Positions 1 through 8,836 are shown, counted from the stretch's first letter. The stretch: 64,000 nt of DNA from Calothrix membranacea FACHB-236 (GCF_014696315.1 NZ_JACJPX010000023.1:1-64000); one strand, 5' to 3'. Numbers and translations: made by a program. Notes: generated by a model from the sequence alone, not told the origin.

Positions 1-2
1 TT

Positions 3-563
3 CTACATGGTGTGCGAAAGCTCAAATATCACGTCATTGCTGGTATCGCTTGTACTCGTAAATTAACTTCGGGATACAGCGTTTCTCAACTACATAAACG
101 CGGACAACTCCTGCGTCTTCGAGGTTTAAAGTTTCCTGTTTATGTATCTTGGTACTATTTCAAGCGTGATGATGGCAAGTATGAAAAACGCTTTGTCTTG
201 TCTACTAAAGCTCTCAAACCCAGCACCATTTCTTGGTGGGGTAAACGACGATGGCAGATAGAGGGTTGGTTTAAAACTGCCAAACACCGTTTCGGTTTAC
301 ACCGTTTTGGACAGGGAACACTCTTAGGTGTTTACCGTTGGTTGATACTGTCTTTGATCGCCTACATCTTAGCCCATTGGGCTTACTTATCTACAACGAT
401 TGCATCTACAAATTTACCCGATTGGGGACAAGCCGCAGAAATTGCATTCCAAATTATCTTTCCACAATTAGTACTGTTACTTCTTTTACAAGACATTGAA
501 CGTCTGAGAGACTTGGCACTTAGTCATGGAATTGACATTCAAATTTCCAGGTGCAAGATATAA
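3..563 (+). CDS. IS4-like transposase, C-terminal part (cut by window start)
   Basis: The frame is open to the first base of the window, so this is the 3' part of a longer gene. The visible ~187 residues look like the end of a DDE transposase of the IS4 superfamily. The segment RWQIEGWFKTAK fits the R-(3)-E-(6)-K part of the family's Y-(2)-R-(3)-E-(6)-K signature, which carries the catalytic Glu; the usual Tyr is not at its expected place. A hydrophobic C-terminal stretch (LLGVYRWLILSLIAYILAHW) follows, as is common in this group. The stop codon directly abuts, in the same frame, the interior of a broken FAD monooxygenase gene, which places the right end of the insertion sequence at about 560-565. 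I could not define its terminal inverted repeat. Whether the element is intact cannot be judged because its left part lies outside the window. Confidence 0.75.
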   Translation, partial: LHGVRKLKYHVIAGIACTRKLTSGYSVSQLHKRGQLLRLRGLKFPVYVSWYYFKRDDGKYEKRFVLSTKALKPSTISWWGKRRWQIEGWFKTAKHRFGLHRFGQGTLLGVYRWLILSLIAYILAHWAYLSTTIASTNLPDWGQAAEIAFQIIFPQLVLLLLLQDIERLRDLALSHGIDIQISRCKI

Positions 564-1532
564 GTTACGGGTGTACGAGTACGCCAAAAACTTGATAGCA
601 AGCAAGACACTTACCCCAGACAAACAGATTTCACTGCTGATTTAGTAGTAGATGCTAGCGGACGTAATTCTTGTGCGCCTCAGTGGTTAGAAGCAATGGG
701 TTATAAACCACCGCAAGAAACTGTGGTTAATTCCTTTTTGGGCTATACTAGCCGCTTGTATCAACTTCCAGAAAACTTTTCAGCTGATTGGTTGGGTGTA
801 TTGGTAACAGCTAAAGCACCAGACACACGTGGTGGTGTATTAACTGCGATCGAGGGAAATCGTTGGATAGTCACACTGCTTGGCGTTGGTCGAGATTATC
901 CGCCTACTGACGAAGCTGGATTTTTAAACTTTGCTCGGAGCTTACGCAATCCGATTATCTATGAAACTATCAAAGATGCTCAGCCCATTTCCCCTTTAAC
1001 TGCCTATCATCGCACGGCAAATAGATGGCGACACTATGAAAAACTGTCGAGATTGCCCTCAGGGTTTATGCTACTAGGTGATGCAGTGTGTGCTTTCAAT
1101 CCTGTCTATGGACAAGGTATGACTACTGCGGCTAATGCTGCATTATTGTTAGACGAGTGTTTGAGTCAGCAATTATCTCGCCATGCTCACGAAAATTTAG
1201 TCGGTCTATCTCAAAACTTTCAAAAACAACTGAGCAAAATAATTGCAGTTCCTTGGATGATGGCGACTAGCGAAGATTTTCGGTTTGCTACTACTGTGGG
1301 TGGACGACCCAGTTTAATGACACAATTTATGCAGATGTATCTAAATCAAGTATTACTGCAAGCGGCAGAAAGCGCCGAGATGCATAAGCTGTTCTTAGAG
1401 GTGATGCATTTACTCAAACCCCCCAGTGTATTTTTCCATAGCACTGTTCTCAAGCAAGTGTTACAGCGAATAATTAAGGAAAGTTCTCAAAAGTCGAACA
1501 GAACTGAGGATAGACTTTTGGTAGATCACTAA
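564..1532 (+). pseudogene. FAD-dependent monooxygenase/oxidoreductase, 3' fragment cut by an IS
   Basis: Reading in frame from just after the transposase stop gives VTGVRVRQK... followed by ADLVVDASGRNS, the conserved D-x-S/D-G-R block of class A flavoprotein monooxygenases (PheA/squalene-epoxidase type). About 125 residues later comes LLGDAVCAFNPVYGQGM, the second FAD-binding GD motif (G-D-A, then P-x-x-G-Q-G). The N-terminal Rossmann GxGxxG dinucleotide-binding segment is missing, so the protein cannot bind FAD normally. The first internal ATG is at 696, after the DASGR motif, and would give an even shorter product. The simplest explanation is that the adjacent IS4-like element inserted into the gene and removed or displaced its 5' half. 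Downstream genes are unrelated. The substrate cannot be inferred from the fragment. Confidence 0.8.
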
Positions 1533-1558
1533 TATCGTGTTCGCTTAAAGAAGGTAAT

Positions 1559-1846
1559 ATGGCAAATCCTCTTTCTTCATTGTTGAGAAAGATCATGAAG
1601 CATAGTCTGCTGCAATCATCAGCAAATAGGGTGATCCTGACGCTCCTGCTTATTTTTGCTTTGATCATCGTTTTATTTGTGTACGGTGGTTACCGAAAGA
1701 ACGCTCTCATCACAGCTTGTAAAGAACAAGGTGGTACTCCCGTTTACCGTACACAAGTTCAAGAATTTTTAGACGACGGACGGGGTAGTGGGAGTATTAA
1801 CCAAAAATATCAGGTTTTTGATTATTGTAAATCTGGTTCCAAATAA
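1559..1846 (+). CDS. Small single-pass membrane protein, unknown function
   Basis: A 95-residue protein preceded by a good ribosome-binding site (AGAAGG, 6 bases before ATG). Residues ~24-44 (VILTLLLIFALIIVLFVYGG) form one strong transmembrane helix after a basic N-terminus, so the C-terminal ~50 residues probably lie outside the cytoplasm. That part has two cysteines (one near residue 54, one near residue 90) that could form a disulfide, and a Gly/Ser-rich stretch between them. I do not recognise a family. It lies between the broken monooxygenase gene and the convergent mysD gene, with only ~22 bases to the mysD stop. Codon use and start site look genuine, but function is unknown. Confidence 0.55.
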   Translation: MANPLSSLLRKIMKHSLLQSSANRVILTLLLIFALIIVLFVYGGYRKNALITACKEQGGTPVYRTQVQEFLDDGRGSGSINQKYQVFDYCKSGSK

Positions 1847-1868
1847 TCTTCCCCATACTCAAACCTGT

Positions 1869-2915
1869 CTAGGAGAAAAAGCCATTGTCGCTATTACCCA
1901 AAGTTTCATTGATCGCCGTCATTAATAACTCATTTAAAGGGATTCCCGCTGTTTTTGCCATAGAGGAAATCACACTTTTAGGGGCAAAAGAACAATACAA
2001 GCCAGCTTCTAAAAACCAAGGTTCTCCCTTTGGATCTATGCGGAAATCAAACAAACTGTAGTGCCGACAACCTAAAGCCTGATGACACTTCTTCGCCTCC
2101 TGCTGAACCTTTTGGGTGATGCGATCGCTGGGATCTACAATCCAGGATTTTTTATTATCTTTAGCAGCAAAACCTAAGTTACCATCCTCTGTTTGCTGGA
2201 GTTTATCAGCATAGCTGCGAATAGGTTTTTCGTGGGGGTCTACCAAATACTCTTCCAGGGGTAAACCTACTAACTGCCCATCTTTAACTATGATGCCGCA
2301 TCTAACTTCTCGGCCGAGTTCGATGAATGCTTCTACAATTACCTCGGAAGCATATGCAAATGCTTTCTTTAAGGCAGCGTCATATTCACTCACATCTTTA
2401 ACTAAAACTACCCCTAAAGAATTATCGGCACTTGCAGGTTTAACGATCGCAGGAGGTGGAATTGTCGGAATGTCTCCTGGGCGCAGCAGTTCTCCATGAG
2501 GTACTTTCACCCCTGCGGCGGCAACAATAGCTTTGGTTCTGGCTTTGTGGGCTGTTATTGCCATAATATCTGGAGTATTGCCGATGTAAGGTATCTTCAG
2601 CAAATCGAATAAAGCCCGGTAGTGAGTCATTCCGGGAATACAAAACATTTGTGGTAACACCAGATCAATGTTTTGCGCTGTAATCAACTCTATAGCTTCA
2701 CCCAGAGTCATTGGTTTGGCGGCAGCAATATCTTCTTTGCTCAAAGAAGCAGGAAATCGCCATTGGCGATCAGGTGTGATGTATGCAATCAGAAAATCAT
2801 AGCGCGATCGCTCTGTTGTTGCTGTTAGACAATCTTGAGCATAAAGGCGTGACAAATCACAGTAAAAATCATTTTGGGCAGAGCCAACTAAATGCAGAAT
2901 ACGCAGTACTGACAT
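1869..2915 (-). CDS. mysD: MysD, D-Ala-D-Ala ligase-like MAA synthase
   Basis: An ATP-grasp enzyme of the D-alanine-D-alanine ligase family, 348 residues. In MAA-producing cyanobacteria MysD attaches a second amino acid (serine, threonine or glycine, depending on the homologue) to mycosporine-glycine, giving shinorine, porphyra-334 or mycosporine-2-glycine. Visible family features are the lid segment PPAIVKPASADNSLGV, the FIELGREVRCGI strand, and the C-terminal Mg-binding segment (FDFRIDPKGEPWFLEAG). The long open frame extends upstream into mysC, but the natural start is the ATG at 2915 (MSVLRILHLVGS), 35 bases after the mysC stop. It is the last gene of the minus-strand order mysA-mysB-mysC-mysD. 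Which amino acid it uses cannot be read from sequence alone. Confidence 0.9.
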   Translation of the reverse strand: MSVLRILHLVGSAQNDFYCDLSRLYAQDCLTATTERSRYDFLIAYITPDRQWRFPASLSKEDIAAAKPMTLGEAIELITAQNIDLVLPQMFCIPGMTHYRALFDLLKIPYIGNTPDIMAITAHKARTKAIVAAAGVKVPHGELLRPGDIPTIPPPAIVKPASADNSLGVVLVKDVSEYDAALKKAFAYASEVIVEAFIELGREVRCGIIVKDGQLVGLPLEEYLVDPHEKPIRSYADKLQQTEDGNLGFAAKDNKKSWIVDPSDRITQKVQQEAKKCHQALGCRHYSLFDFRIDPKGEPWFLEAGLYCSFAPKSVISSMAKTAGIPLNELLMTAINETLGNSDNGFFS

Positions 2916-2950
2916 GATTCTATTTTTTAAATATGTATAATTTTTGCTTT

Positions 2951-4348
2951 TTAGTCGCCGCCTAATTCCACCAGTTTGCCAATGTTGAAGTCTATTTTTA
3001 CCCAGCCTTTGAGTTGTTGCAGATTCTTGAGCAAAAGTAAGGGAATCTGCCAATGATGCAAAGTCAAAAATGGTACAGGGTCATCAAGGCGTAAAATCGC
3101 ATCAGTTCCCCTGACTAGGATATTCACCCGTGTTTGCAATTGTTTCCAGGAACGGATACCAGTAAATCGCCAGATTTCGTGATATGTCCAGTAAGTCGGC
3201 TTGCTACTGGCTAGAGGTTCTAAAGGTGCAGCTAGGGGAGTTTTACCAAAATAGGCCTCTGCAACACCAGGATGATTGTAAAACATTGTGATTGCCGAGT
3301 GAGTCCGGGGGTTGCATTCAATGGCGTAAACTGTACCGTCTGCGGCTTGGATAAAGTCGAAAGAAACTTGCCCAGTCAGTCGCAAACTTTTGACGAACTG
3401 TTGCACCCATTCACGGATTTGAGGATTTTCGACATTTTCATAGTTGATTTGAAAAGCAGAAGAGTGACAACAGCAATGCAATCTTAATTCCCCATCTCGG
3501 ACTGTACTATGTGTACAGAACTCCTTACCAGGAATAAATTCTTGCATAATCCAAGGATTTTCTGGACTGATGGGTAAACTTTTGACAAAGGCGGCTGTTT
3601 CTTCTGGTGTATCGCAGGGTAGTTTAGTTAAATCTAAGCGGCGCACGGAGTCGTAAGCAATACTTTTAAGTATATATTTGCGGGTTTCTTGACTAAAATC
3701 AAAATTAATGACTTGTTGAGGCTCGGTAATTTTAAAAGATTTGGGGACAGATAAACCAAGCGATCGCGCTTTATCGGTAAAGGCAAATTTATCATCTAAC
3801 ATCTTGGTGATATCTGCATCAAAGTGGAAAACTTCGCAGTACTCTGATAGCGCAGGCTTGGCTAAAGAGTCGTAGTAACTAGCTATAGGACTGCATACAG
3901 GTACATAAATGTCAACCTTTTCTTTCTTGACGATTTCTACTAGCGCTTGGATATAGCCTTCTGGGTCTTTTTGAGGTGCGGGAACTGTATAAAAACGACT
4001 CACAGCTTTGGAGAATCGATGCCCAGACAACCAATATTTGTGACCTTCAATCAAAATAACTCTGTGTCCGGCTGCATGGAAGGAACGAGCAAGTTGTAAG
4101 GCTTTGGTCATCTTGGCTCCACTTACCAAGATAGTTTGAGGGTGGGCAGCGACGACAGCTTTTTTCGTAAAGGGCGATCGCACAATTCCCCACAGCAAAG
4201 CTATCAAAACTATCAAAGCATTAAACGGCAAGGCTATGAGTAATAATGTCAGAGTCCCGAGAGTCTTGAATAGAGCCGCTATCTTTACGCCGACACTCGT
4301 TGAAGGTGTTGTAGATTCAGGCAGAGATAAAGAAATTGATTGTGCCAT
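2951..4348 (-). CDS. mysC: MysC, ATP-grasp mycosporine-glycine synthase
   Basis: ATP-grasp ligase of 465 residues that couples glycine to 4-deoxygadusol to give mycosporine-glycine, the first UV-absorbing cyclohexenone MAA. The N-terminus carries hydrophobic stretches (residues ~20-60, e.g. LTLLLIALPFNALIVLIALLWG) typical of cyanobacterial MysC. The ATP-grasp core follows, with FIPGKEFCTHS and the metal-binding VSFDFIQAADGTVYAIECNPR block (E-x-N-P-R) near residues 345-365. The start at 4348 is chosen because AAGGAAAG precedes this ATG by a few bases and the extra 21 residues upstream run into a palindromic repeat. It is separated from mysB by 55 bases containing that palindrome and lies 35 bases before mysD. 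Confidence 0.92.
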   Translation of the reverse strand: MAQSISLSLPESTTPSTSVGVKIAALFKTLGTLTLLLIALPFNALIVLIALLWGIVRSPFTKKAVVAAHPQTILVSGAKMTKALQLARSFHAAGHRVILIEGHKYWLSGHRFSKAVSRFYTVPAPQKDPEGYIQALVEIVKKEKVDIYVPVCSPIASYYDSLAKPALSEYCEVFHFDADITKMLDDKFAFTDKARSLGLSVPKSFKITEPQQVINFDFSQETRKYILKSIAYDSVRRLDLTKLPCDTPEETAAFVKSLPISPENPWIMQEFIPGKEFCTHSTVRDGELRLHCCCHSSAFQINYENVENPQIREWVQQFVKSLRLTGQVSFDFIQAADGTVYAIECNPRTHSAITMFYNHPGVAEAYFGKTPLAAPLEPLASSKPTYWTYHEIWRFTGIRSWKQLQTRVNILVRGTDAILRLDDPVPFLTLHHWQIPLLLLKNLQQLKGWVKIDFNIGKLVELGGD

Positions 4349-4372
4349 AAGTCTTTCCTTGATGTTGATTTT

Positions 4373-4397
4373 AGAGACGTTGCAATGCAACGTCTCT
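4373..4397. repeat. 25-bp palindromic repeat between mysB and mysC
   Basis: Perfect inverted repeat AGAGACGTTGC-AAT-GCAACGTCTCT (11-bp arms, 3-base loop) in the only sizeable gap inside the mys operon. Similar short palindromes are scattered between cyanobacterial genes. Here it could trim or attenuate the mysB-mysC transcript; it has no T-tract, so it is probably not a strong terminator. Confidence 0.7.
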
Positions 4398-4403
4398 ACT
4401 TCG

Positions 4404-5237
4404 TTAGGCAATGCGTCTAATTAAAGTCACGCCATCGCGTATAGGTAGCAAAACTTGCTCTACACGCGGATCTGCGGCAACAACAGAGTTAAACTGCGCG
4501 ATCGCTTCACCATTGGCAGTGCGTTGTGCTGGTGGTAGGTAAACTTGTCCTTGCAACAAAGTATTGTCCACGCAGATTAACCCATCGGGAGCTAATAAGT
4601 TACTCTCCAAAATTGTCTGGAAGTACTGTACATACTCCTTTTTATCGGCATCGATGAAGATTAAATCAAATGATTCTTTTCTCGCTGCGAGTTTGTGGAG
4701 TGTATCTAAAGCAGGTGCTACTTCGACGATGATTTTTTTGCCATCGGGAGATGCATCAAAGCAAGCTTGAGCAAATTGGGCAACATAAGAATCTACTTCG
4801 CAAGCTATGATTTGTCCATCACTGGGTAATGCTTCTGCCATTGCCAAGGCTGAATACCCTGTAAACATTCCCACTTCGAGAATCCGCCTGGCTTTGGTCA
4901 TGTAAACAAACATTTTCAATGTCTGCCCTTCAAGATGTCCTGAGAGCATTTCCTGCTCTAGTTGACGTACTGTTTCCCCATCACTAAAGCGTTTGCTCCA
5001 GTCTTCTTTAATGGTTTTTTGCGCCAATGCTGTTAATGCACTCGATTCTGGGGTAGTGTAATCATCTAAGTAGGGATCTAAACCCGCAGCTAATTGCACC
5101 GCTTGCTGTAGAGAATCTAATATCTCTGCGGGAATGTTTTGCTGTTGTGCTAACTTGAGGGTTTGTTGTAGCTGTGCTACTAAAATGCTGTGTGGCGTAA
5201 TTGGTCTAGCTGTTGGGAGTTTTACAACACTTGTCAT
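4404..5237 (-). CDS. mysB: MysB, SAM-dependent O-methyltransferase (4-deoxygadusol)
   Basis: A 277-residue methyltransferase of the caffeoyl-CoA/catechol O-methyltransferase family. With MysA it forms 4-deoxygadusol, methylating desmethyl-4-deoxygadusol. The SAM-binding motif ILEVGMFTGYSALAMAEALP lies near residues 115-135. The metal-binding motif FIDADKKEYVQYF and the later CVDNTLLQGQV are typical of the metal-dependent subfamily. The start at 5237 (MTSVVKLPTARP) lies 4 bases after the mysA stop at 5242; the longer frame upstream overlaps mysA and has no clear ribosome-binding site. The close spacing indicates translation coupled to mysA. Confidence 0.93.
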   Translation of the reverse strand: MTSVVKLPTARPITPHSILVAQLQQTLKLAQQQNIPAEILDSLQQAVQLAAGLDPYLDDYTTPESSALTALAQKTIKEDWSKRFSDGETVRQLEQEMLSGHLEGQTLKMFVYMTKARRILEVGMFTGYSALAMAEALPSDGQIIACEVDSYVAQFAQACFDASPDGKKIIVEVAPALDTLHKLAARKESFDLIFIDADKKEYVQYFQTILESNLLAPDGLICVDNTLLQGQVYLPPAQRTANGEAIAQFNSVVAADPRVEQVLLPIRDGVTLIRRIA

Positions 5238-5241
5238 ATTT

Positions 5242-6471
5242 TCATACCCCCAATAGCTGCGTTTCTTGAGTTTCAATGTATGCATCAATACCTTCCCCAC
5301 GACGAGGGTATTTAGCACAAAGAAGTTTGTGTTCAGATAAAGCAGCAACTAGTTCTTCACGCTTCAAATCGTTGACAAAGAAGCACTCACCAATCGGACG
5401 AGGCATAGCTGCGCGTTGTTTGCCATCTCGTGTCTGACTAATAGATTGGGTTGCATACCAGAGTAAATCGCCATCAAGGAGAGGATGATCGAGGGATAGA
5501 CCGATACGACTCATCAAGTCGAGAATGCGATCGCGTTCTGATGCGGGAATATAGCCACGCCGTGCGGCAATAGTTGCAGACAAGGCCATATCTATATTGA
5601 CAGCGTGACCATGATATAGCGGTACACGGGGCGCTAATTCTAGGGTAGGACTCCAAGTATGACCGTAAGCAATGACGCGATCGAGGTCTATTTCATGCAA
5701 GTTTGGAGTTTCTAATTCCAACATAGTTTTGATTGCTTCATAGTTGACTTTATGGGCAATCTCTTTGATTTTTTCTGTGCCATCTACATGTCCAAAGTGA
5801 GTGAAAAGTAATTCTTCACCATATTCGTAGAGCAATTCAAATACTTCTGAGTTACTAACTACAGCAATTTTTACTAACTCTGCCATCCCATTACGAACTT
5901 GAGCCTTTGGCAAGGTTTTCAAAAATGAAAAATCAAGGATAACTTTCAAAGGTGCATGATATGCTCCTAAGCGATTTTTTAACTTGCGATGGTTCACCGC
6001 TACCTTAATAGCTACACCTGCATCAATTAAACCAATCAAAGTGGTAGGAATGCGAATGTAGTTACTCTTGCGACGGTAAGCCGCACAAGCAAACCCAGCC
6101 ACATCCGTAATTAAACCCCCACCCACAACTAAGACTGGTTCTTTACGAACTAAGCCAAAATCTGCAAAAGCGTCAACAATTTTTTCAAAACTTGCAAGTG
6201 TTTTAGCTGGCTCAGTAATGATGATCGGAAATACTGTCAACTCAATGCCATAGTGCCTAAAATACAATTTGATCTGCTCGCCATAAAGTTCATAAACATT
6301 AGCATCAATCACAGTCAAACAGCGACCAAATTTAGCATAGCTATCGGCTATTTCTCGGTTTTCAATATTAAATGCACCATTCACATAGACAAGACTAAAA
6401 TCTATTTTTTCGTAACCTTCTACGTGAAATGCAGTTTCTGTCGCTTCAAACAATGCTTGAACTTTATTCAT
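5242..6471 (-). CDS. mysA: MysA, desmethyl-4-deoxygadusol synthase
   Basis: A 409-residue sugar-phosphate cyclase of the dehydroquinate-synthase superfamily. It converts sedoheptulose 7-phosphate to desmethyl-4-deoxygadusol, the committed step to MAAs. Seen in the sequence: the NAD-binding segment [18 protein letters not shown] (residues ~117-135), the [16 protein letters not shown] block, and metal-binding His/Glu positions in [17 protein letters not shown] and [13 protein letters not shown]. Close relatives make 2-epi-5-epi-valiolone instead; the adjacent O-methyltransferase and ATP-grasp genes argue for the MAA product. It is the first gene of the mysABCD run. The upstream gap is unusually long (1.5 kb) and full of repeats, so the promoter is probably just upstream of 6471. 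Confidence 0.93.
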   Translation of the reverse strand: MNKVQALFEATETAFHVEGYEKIDFSLVYVNGAFNIENREIADSYAKFGRCLTVIDANVYELYGEQIKLYFRHYGIELTVFPIIITEPAKTLASFEKIVDAFADFGLVRKEPVLVVGGGLITDVAGFACAAYRRKSNYIRIPTTLIGLIDAGVAIKVAVNHRKLKNRLGAYHAPLKVILDFSFLKTLPKAQVRNGMAELVKIAVVSNSEVFELLYEYGEELLFTHFGHVDGTEKIKEIAHKVNYEAIKTMLELETPNLHEIDLDRVIAYGHTWSPTLELAPRVPLYHGHAVNIDMALSATIAARRGYIPASERDRILDLMSRIGLSLDHPLLDGDLLWYATQSISQTRDGKQRAAMPRPIGECFFVNDLKREELVAALSEHKLLCAKYPRRGEGIDAYIETQETQLLGV

Positions 6472-6672
6472 GTGTGTTGACCTTTATTCAAACTAAAAAA
6501 TTTTGAGCTTGCAGTAATAATTCTGATTTAGCCTAATGCACACAGCAGCAAGTAATGCTCTTTATTTTGGGAAATTTAAGGCATTACAAAAGAAGCTTTC
6601 AATCGAAAAGCTTACTTGCATTACTGTTAGCATTGTTATTAAACAACGCCATCCATTTAAGTAAATTCTGTA

Positions 6673-6767
6673 ATACCAATTCCCTAAAATTCAACAACGT
6701 ATCCAAATTTATAAACCCTTTGATGGTTTGGATTTACTAATTTTGAAGTTGAATTTTAAATTGGTAT
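6673..6767. repeat. ~95-bp imperfect inverted repeat (MITE-like)
   Basis: Outer arms ATACCAATT / AATTGGTAT enclose inner arms (AAAATTCAAC / GTTGAATTTT and a GTATCCAAA / TTTGGAT pair), so the whole unit could fold into one long hairpin. No coding content. The design matches a small non-autonomous element or structured repeat. Confidence 0.6.
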
Positions 6768-7270
6768 AAGTGGGTTAACCTTTCATTCAGGATAACCTCT
6801 AAACAAGTCTAACTAATCCACTGGCAATATCGCTTCATAACGCTTGCATTCTTGCCTGAGGATGGTTAATTTTATTGAGAGTAAAATTATCCGAATTCAG
6901 ATTAATCCCACTGTGTTTAACTTTAGTGGCTTGCCAATAGTGCGATTTCGGAAAACTTCTGTTCTGGAGAAAAATTCGTATCGTTGGTCTCCAAGCTTGA
7001 ATTTGAGATTGGCACCTAAATTAATTGTAAGTTGGCTGTTTTTTAGCATTACTATCAAACCTTTATAGTTAACTGCTACATTCTATTTGGCGCAGGATGA
7101 CCTGCATTTAATTAACTCAACTATCTTTTTCTCTAGCCAATTGCCAATATTTCAAGTTGACAAAACTCTTAAAGTAATCCGATTTGAGTAATAAAATTAC
7201 TTGCTTAGGAAGGGAACAGGTGAGTCAGCGCGGTCTTCTCCCAAGGGGAGAGGCTAGCGCCAAGGGGGTT

Positions 7271-7321
7271 TCCACGCCACTTGCTACAACGGGGGGAACC
7301 CCCGCAACGCAGTGGCTCCCC
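7271..7321. repeat. GC-rich repeat, copy 1 (inverted copy near 38.53 kb)
   Basis: A GC-rich block in AT-rich surroundings with the core TTGCTACAACGG...GGGAACCCCCGCAACGC...TGGCTCCCC. Its reverse complement recurs at 38531-38590. A similar low-complexity GC stretch (AAGGGGAGAGGC..., GAATCCGAAGGGGAAGCAGG) flanks it from ~7210 to 7355. It is an interspersed palindromic repeat of the cyanobacterial type, not a gene. Confidence 0.6.
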
Positions 7322-7675
7322 ATGAGCGACTGACGAATCCGAAGGGGAAGCAGGGAATAAACTTGTACCTTACTTTCACTCAGAAATTTCAATTGGTTGA
7401 ATTGGCTTTTTAGCTCTAAATTAAACTTTCAGCTTAAATCAGTGTTACAAATCATAACATATACAAATAAATTCAGGTCAATCCATCATCCGACATGTAC
7501 TGATTTACAAAAAATTCTCACTAAATTCTGTCTCAAGATAGATATTTTATACAGCCGATTCATCTTACAACCTGTATTCCCTAGTCTGTTAGTTTTACTC
7601 TTTTCTGTTCCCTTCTTACAAATGTAATTTATTGGAATCAAACCAGATTTATAGAAAAAATAGGCTGACTGAATG

Positions 7676-7790
7676 CTATAGCAATCCTAAATGATTTGTA
7701 GAATATTACATAAAGGGTCATTCACTGTTAACAGTTAAATGTCAACCACCAAAAGCAATATTTTTCACAACTGAAATAGGATTGCTATAG
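7676..7790. repeat. MITE family A, copy 1 (terminal repeats CTATAGCAATCCTA)
   Basis: A 115-bp unit bounded by near-perfect terminal inverted repeats CTATAGCAATCCTA and TAGGATTGCTATAG. It is non-coding and AT-rich. A clearly related unit in the opposite orientation occurs at ~58524-58628, with matching internal blocks (TATTTCAGTTG, AAAAATATTG, ACTGTTAAC, TTCACAAATCATTTA-type end). This is what a miniature inverted-repeat transposable element looks like; no transposase is encoded. Confidence 0.75.
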
Positions 7791-7887
7791 TGCGTTAATC
7801 TTATACCAATTAGAAAAAAGAATGCGACAGATTGTAGGGGAACGGCATTACCGTTGCCTCTAGATTATATTGATGTGTCGCAAACAT

Positions 7888-8006
7888 TATAGCGTTTCTC
7901 AATCTGGTGAAGTACGAAATTACCCCTCCCCAACCCTCCCCTTGGTAAGGGGAGGGTGCGCGATAGCGCGGGTGGGGTGTATTTCATTTGCTTGGGAATT
8001 GCTATA
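7888..8006. repeat. MITE family B, copy 1
   Basis: A 119-bp unit starting TATAGCGTTTCTCAATCTGG and ending TTGGGAATTGCTATA, with a CCCTCCCC...GGGGAGGG hairpin in the middle. A near-identical but ~20-bp shorter copy lies at 54595-54692 in the same orientation. The terminal TATAGC/GCTATA bases are inverted. It lies 26 bases after the mysH-like stop codon. Confidence 0.75.
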
Positions 8007-8032
8007 TTTGATTTGGTATTAGAAATTTATAA

Positions 8033-8836
8033 CTATTGATGTAGTTGAACTTGAGGAAACATATCGCAATCTATCGGCTCACCAGTTTTTTTGGTTTTAA
8101 GTGAATTAAATTCTGGTAGATCAATTTCCTCAATAGATCTGAAAGGCCACGCCTTCGGACGCGGATAGTAAGTAACATCATCACCAGTCCAATTCGTCAC
8201 TACTGCACGTCGTTGTCTGGTAGAGATATTGGTTACTGAATGATGAATGGTCAGAAGATGATGAACTAAGCAATCTCCAGGCTCCATATCCCAAGACAGA
8301 AGTTCATTCGGCTCTGGCTCTACAAACCACGATGGATTTGAGTCTTCTCGTAACTCTTTACCCCATTGATGAGAGCCTTTTATGTACTCTAATCGACCAT
8401 TTTCTGCGTTGACATGATCTAAAGCCAGCCAAATTTTACAACACTGCCAGCCTTGTATAGGCCAGTAAGGTAGGTCGTTATGCCACCCGACACGACTCGT
8501 CGCTTTCGGCTTTTTGACAAAGAAACCGTCAGCCAAAAAGTTAAGTGTTTCTGATTGCAAGAGTTGAGCAGCAACTGTAGAGAGTGGAGATTCAAAAACC
8601 AAAGCACGGAAATCAGGATCAACAAGCCATAAACTACTAGTATGCTCCACACTAGCTTCTGGTTTGGAGATACCTTTCACCTCTAGAGGCCCAGCGATTG
8701 ATACATTCTTGTCAACGGCTGTTCGCATCCGTTCCACCCAACTTGCATCTAAAACATTTCTCAGACAGATAACACCGTCTCGCTCGAAAGCTTCGATGTG
8801 TTGGGGGCTAATTTTTAATGTGTCTATCTTTAGCAT
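8033..8836 (-). CDS. mysH: Phytanoyl-CoA dioxygenase-like Fe(II)/2-oxoglutarate oxygenase, MysH candidate
   Basis: A 267-residue protein of the PhyH family of non-haem iron, 2-oxoglutarate-dependent oxygenases. The iron-binding facial triad is visible: H-x-D in VGWHNDLPYW (residues ~135-145) and the distal His in VHHLLTIHHSV (~205). An Arg (TRQRRAVV) follows that would bind 2-oxoglutarate. In palythine-producing cyanobacteria MysH, an enzyme of this family, converts disubstituted MAAs such as shinorine into palythines. This gene is on the same strand as mysABCD but 1.56 kb upstream and not in the same tight operon, so the mysH assignment is an inference from family plus position. Start: ATG at 8836; a TTG eight codons upstream (8860) is also possible. 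Confidence 0.6.
   Translation of the reverse strand: MLKIDTLKISPQHIEAFERDGVICLRNVLDASWVERMRTAVDKNVSIAGPLEVKGISKPEASVEHTSSLWLVDPDFRALVFESPLSTVAAQLLQSETLNFLADGFFVKKPKATSRVGWHNDLPYWPIQGWQCCKIWLALDHVNAENGRLEYIKGSHQWGKELREDSNPSWFVEPEPNELLSWDMEPGDCLVHHLLTIHHSVTNISTRQRRAVVTNWTGDDVTYYPRPKAWPFRSIEEIDLPEFNSLKTKKTGEPIDCDMFPQVQLHQ

Larger units (their letters stand above)
6472..8032. other. 1.56-kb repeat-rich non-coding gap between mysA and the mysH-like gene
   Basis: No convincing gene on either strand; the short open frames here have no family features and sit in AT-rich or repeat sequence. At least four separate repeat units are listed individually below. The stretch should contain the mysA promoter near its left end (read on the minus strand). 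I could not identify a specific operator. Confidence 0.7.

Noticed and set aside
2440-2643. Alternative-frame open reading frames within the mys genes
   Set aside because: They lie entirely inside mysC/mysD on shifted frames, with no ribosome-binding site or family features.
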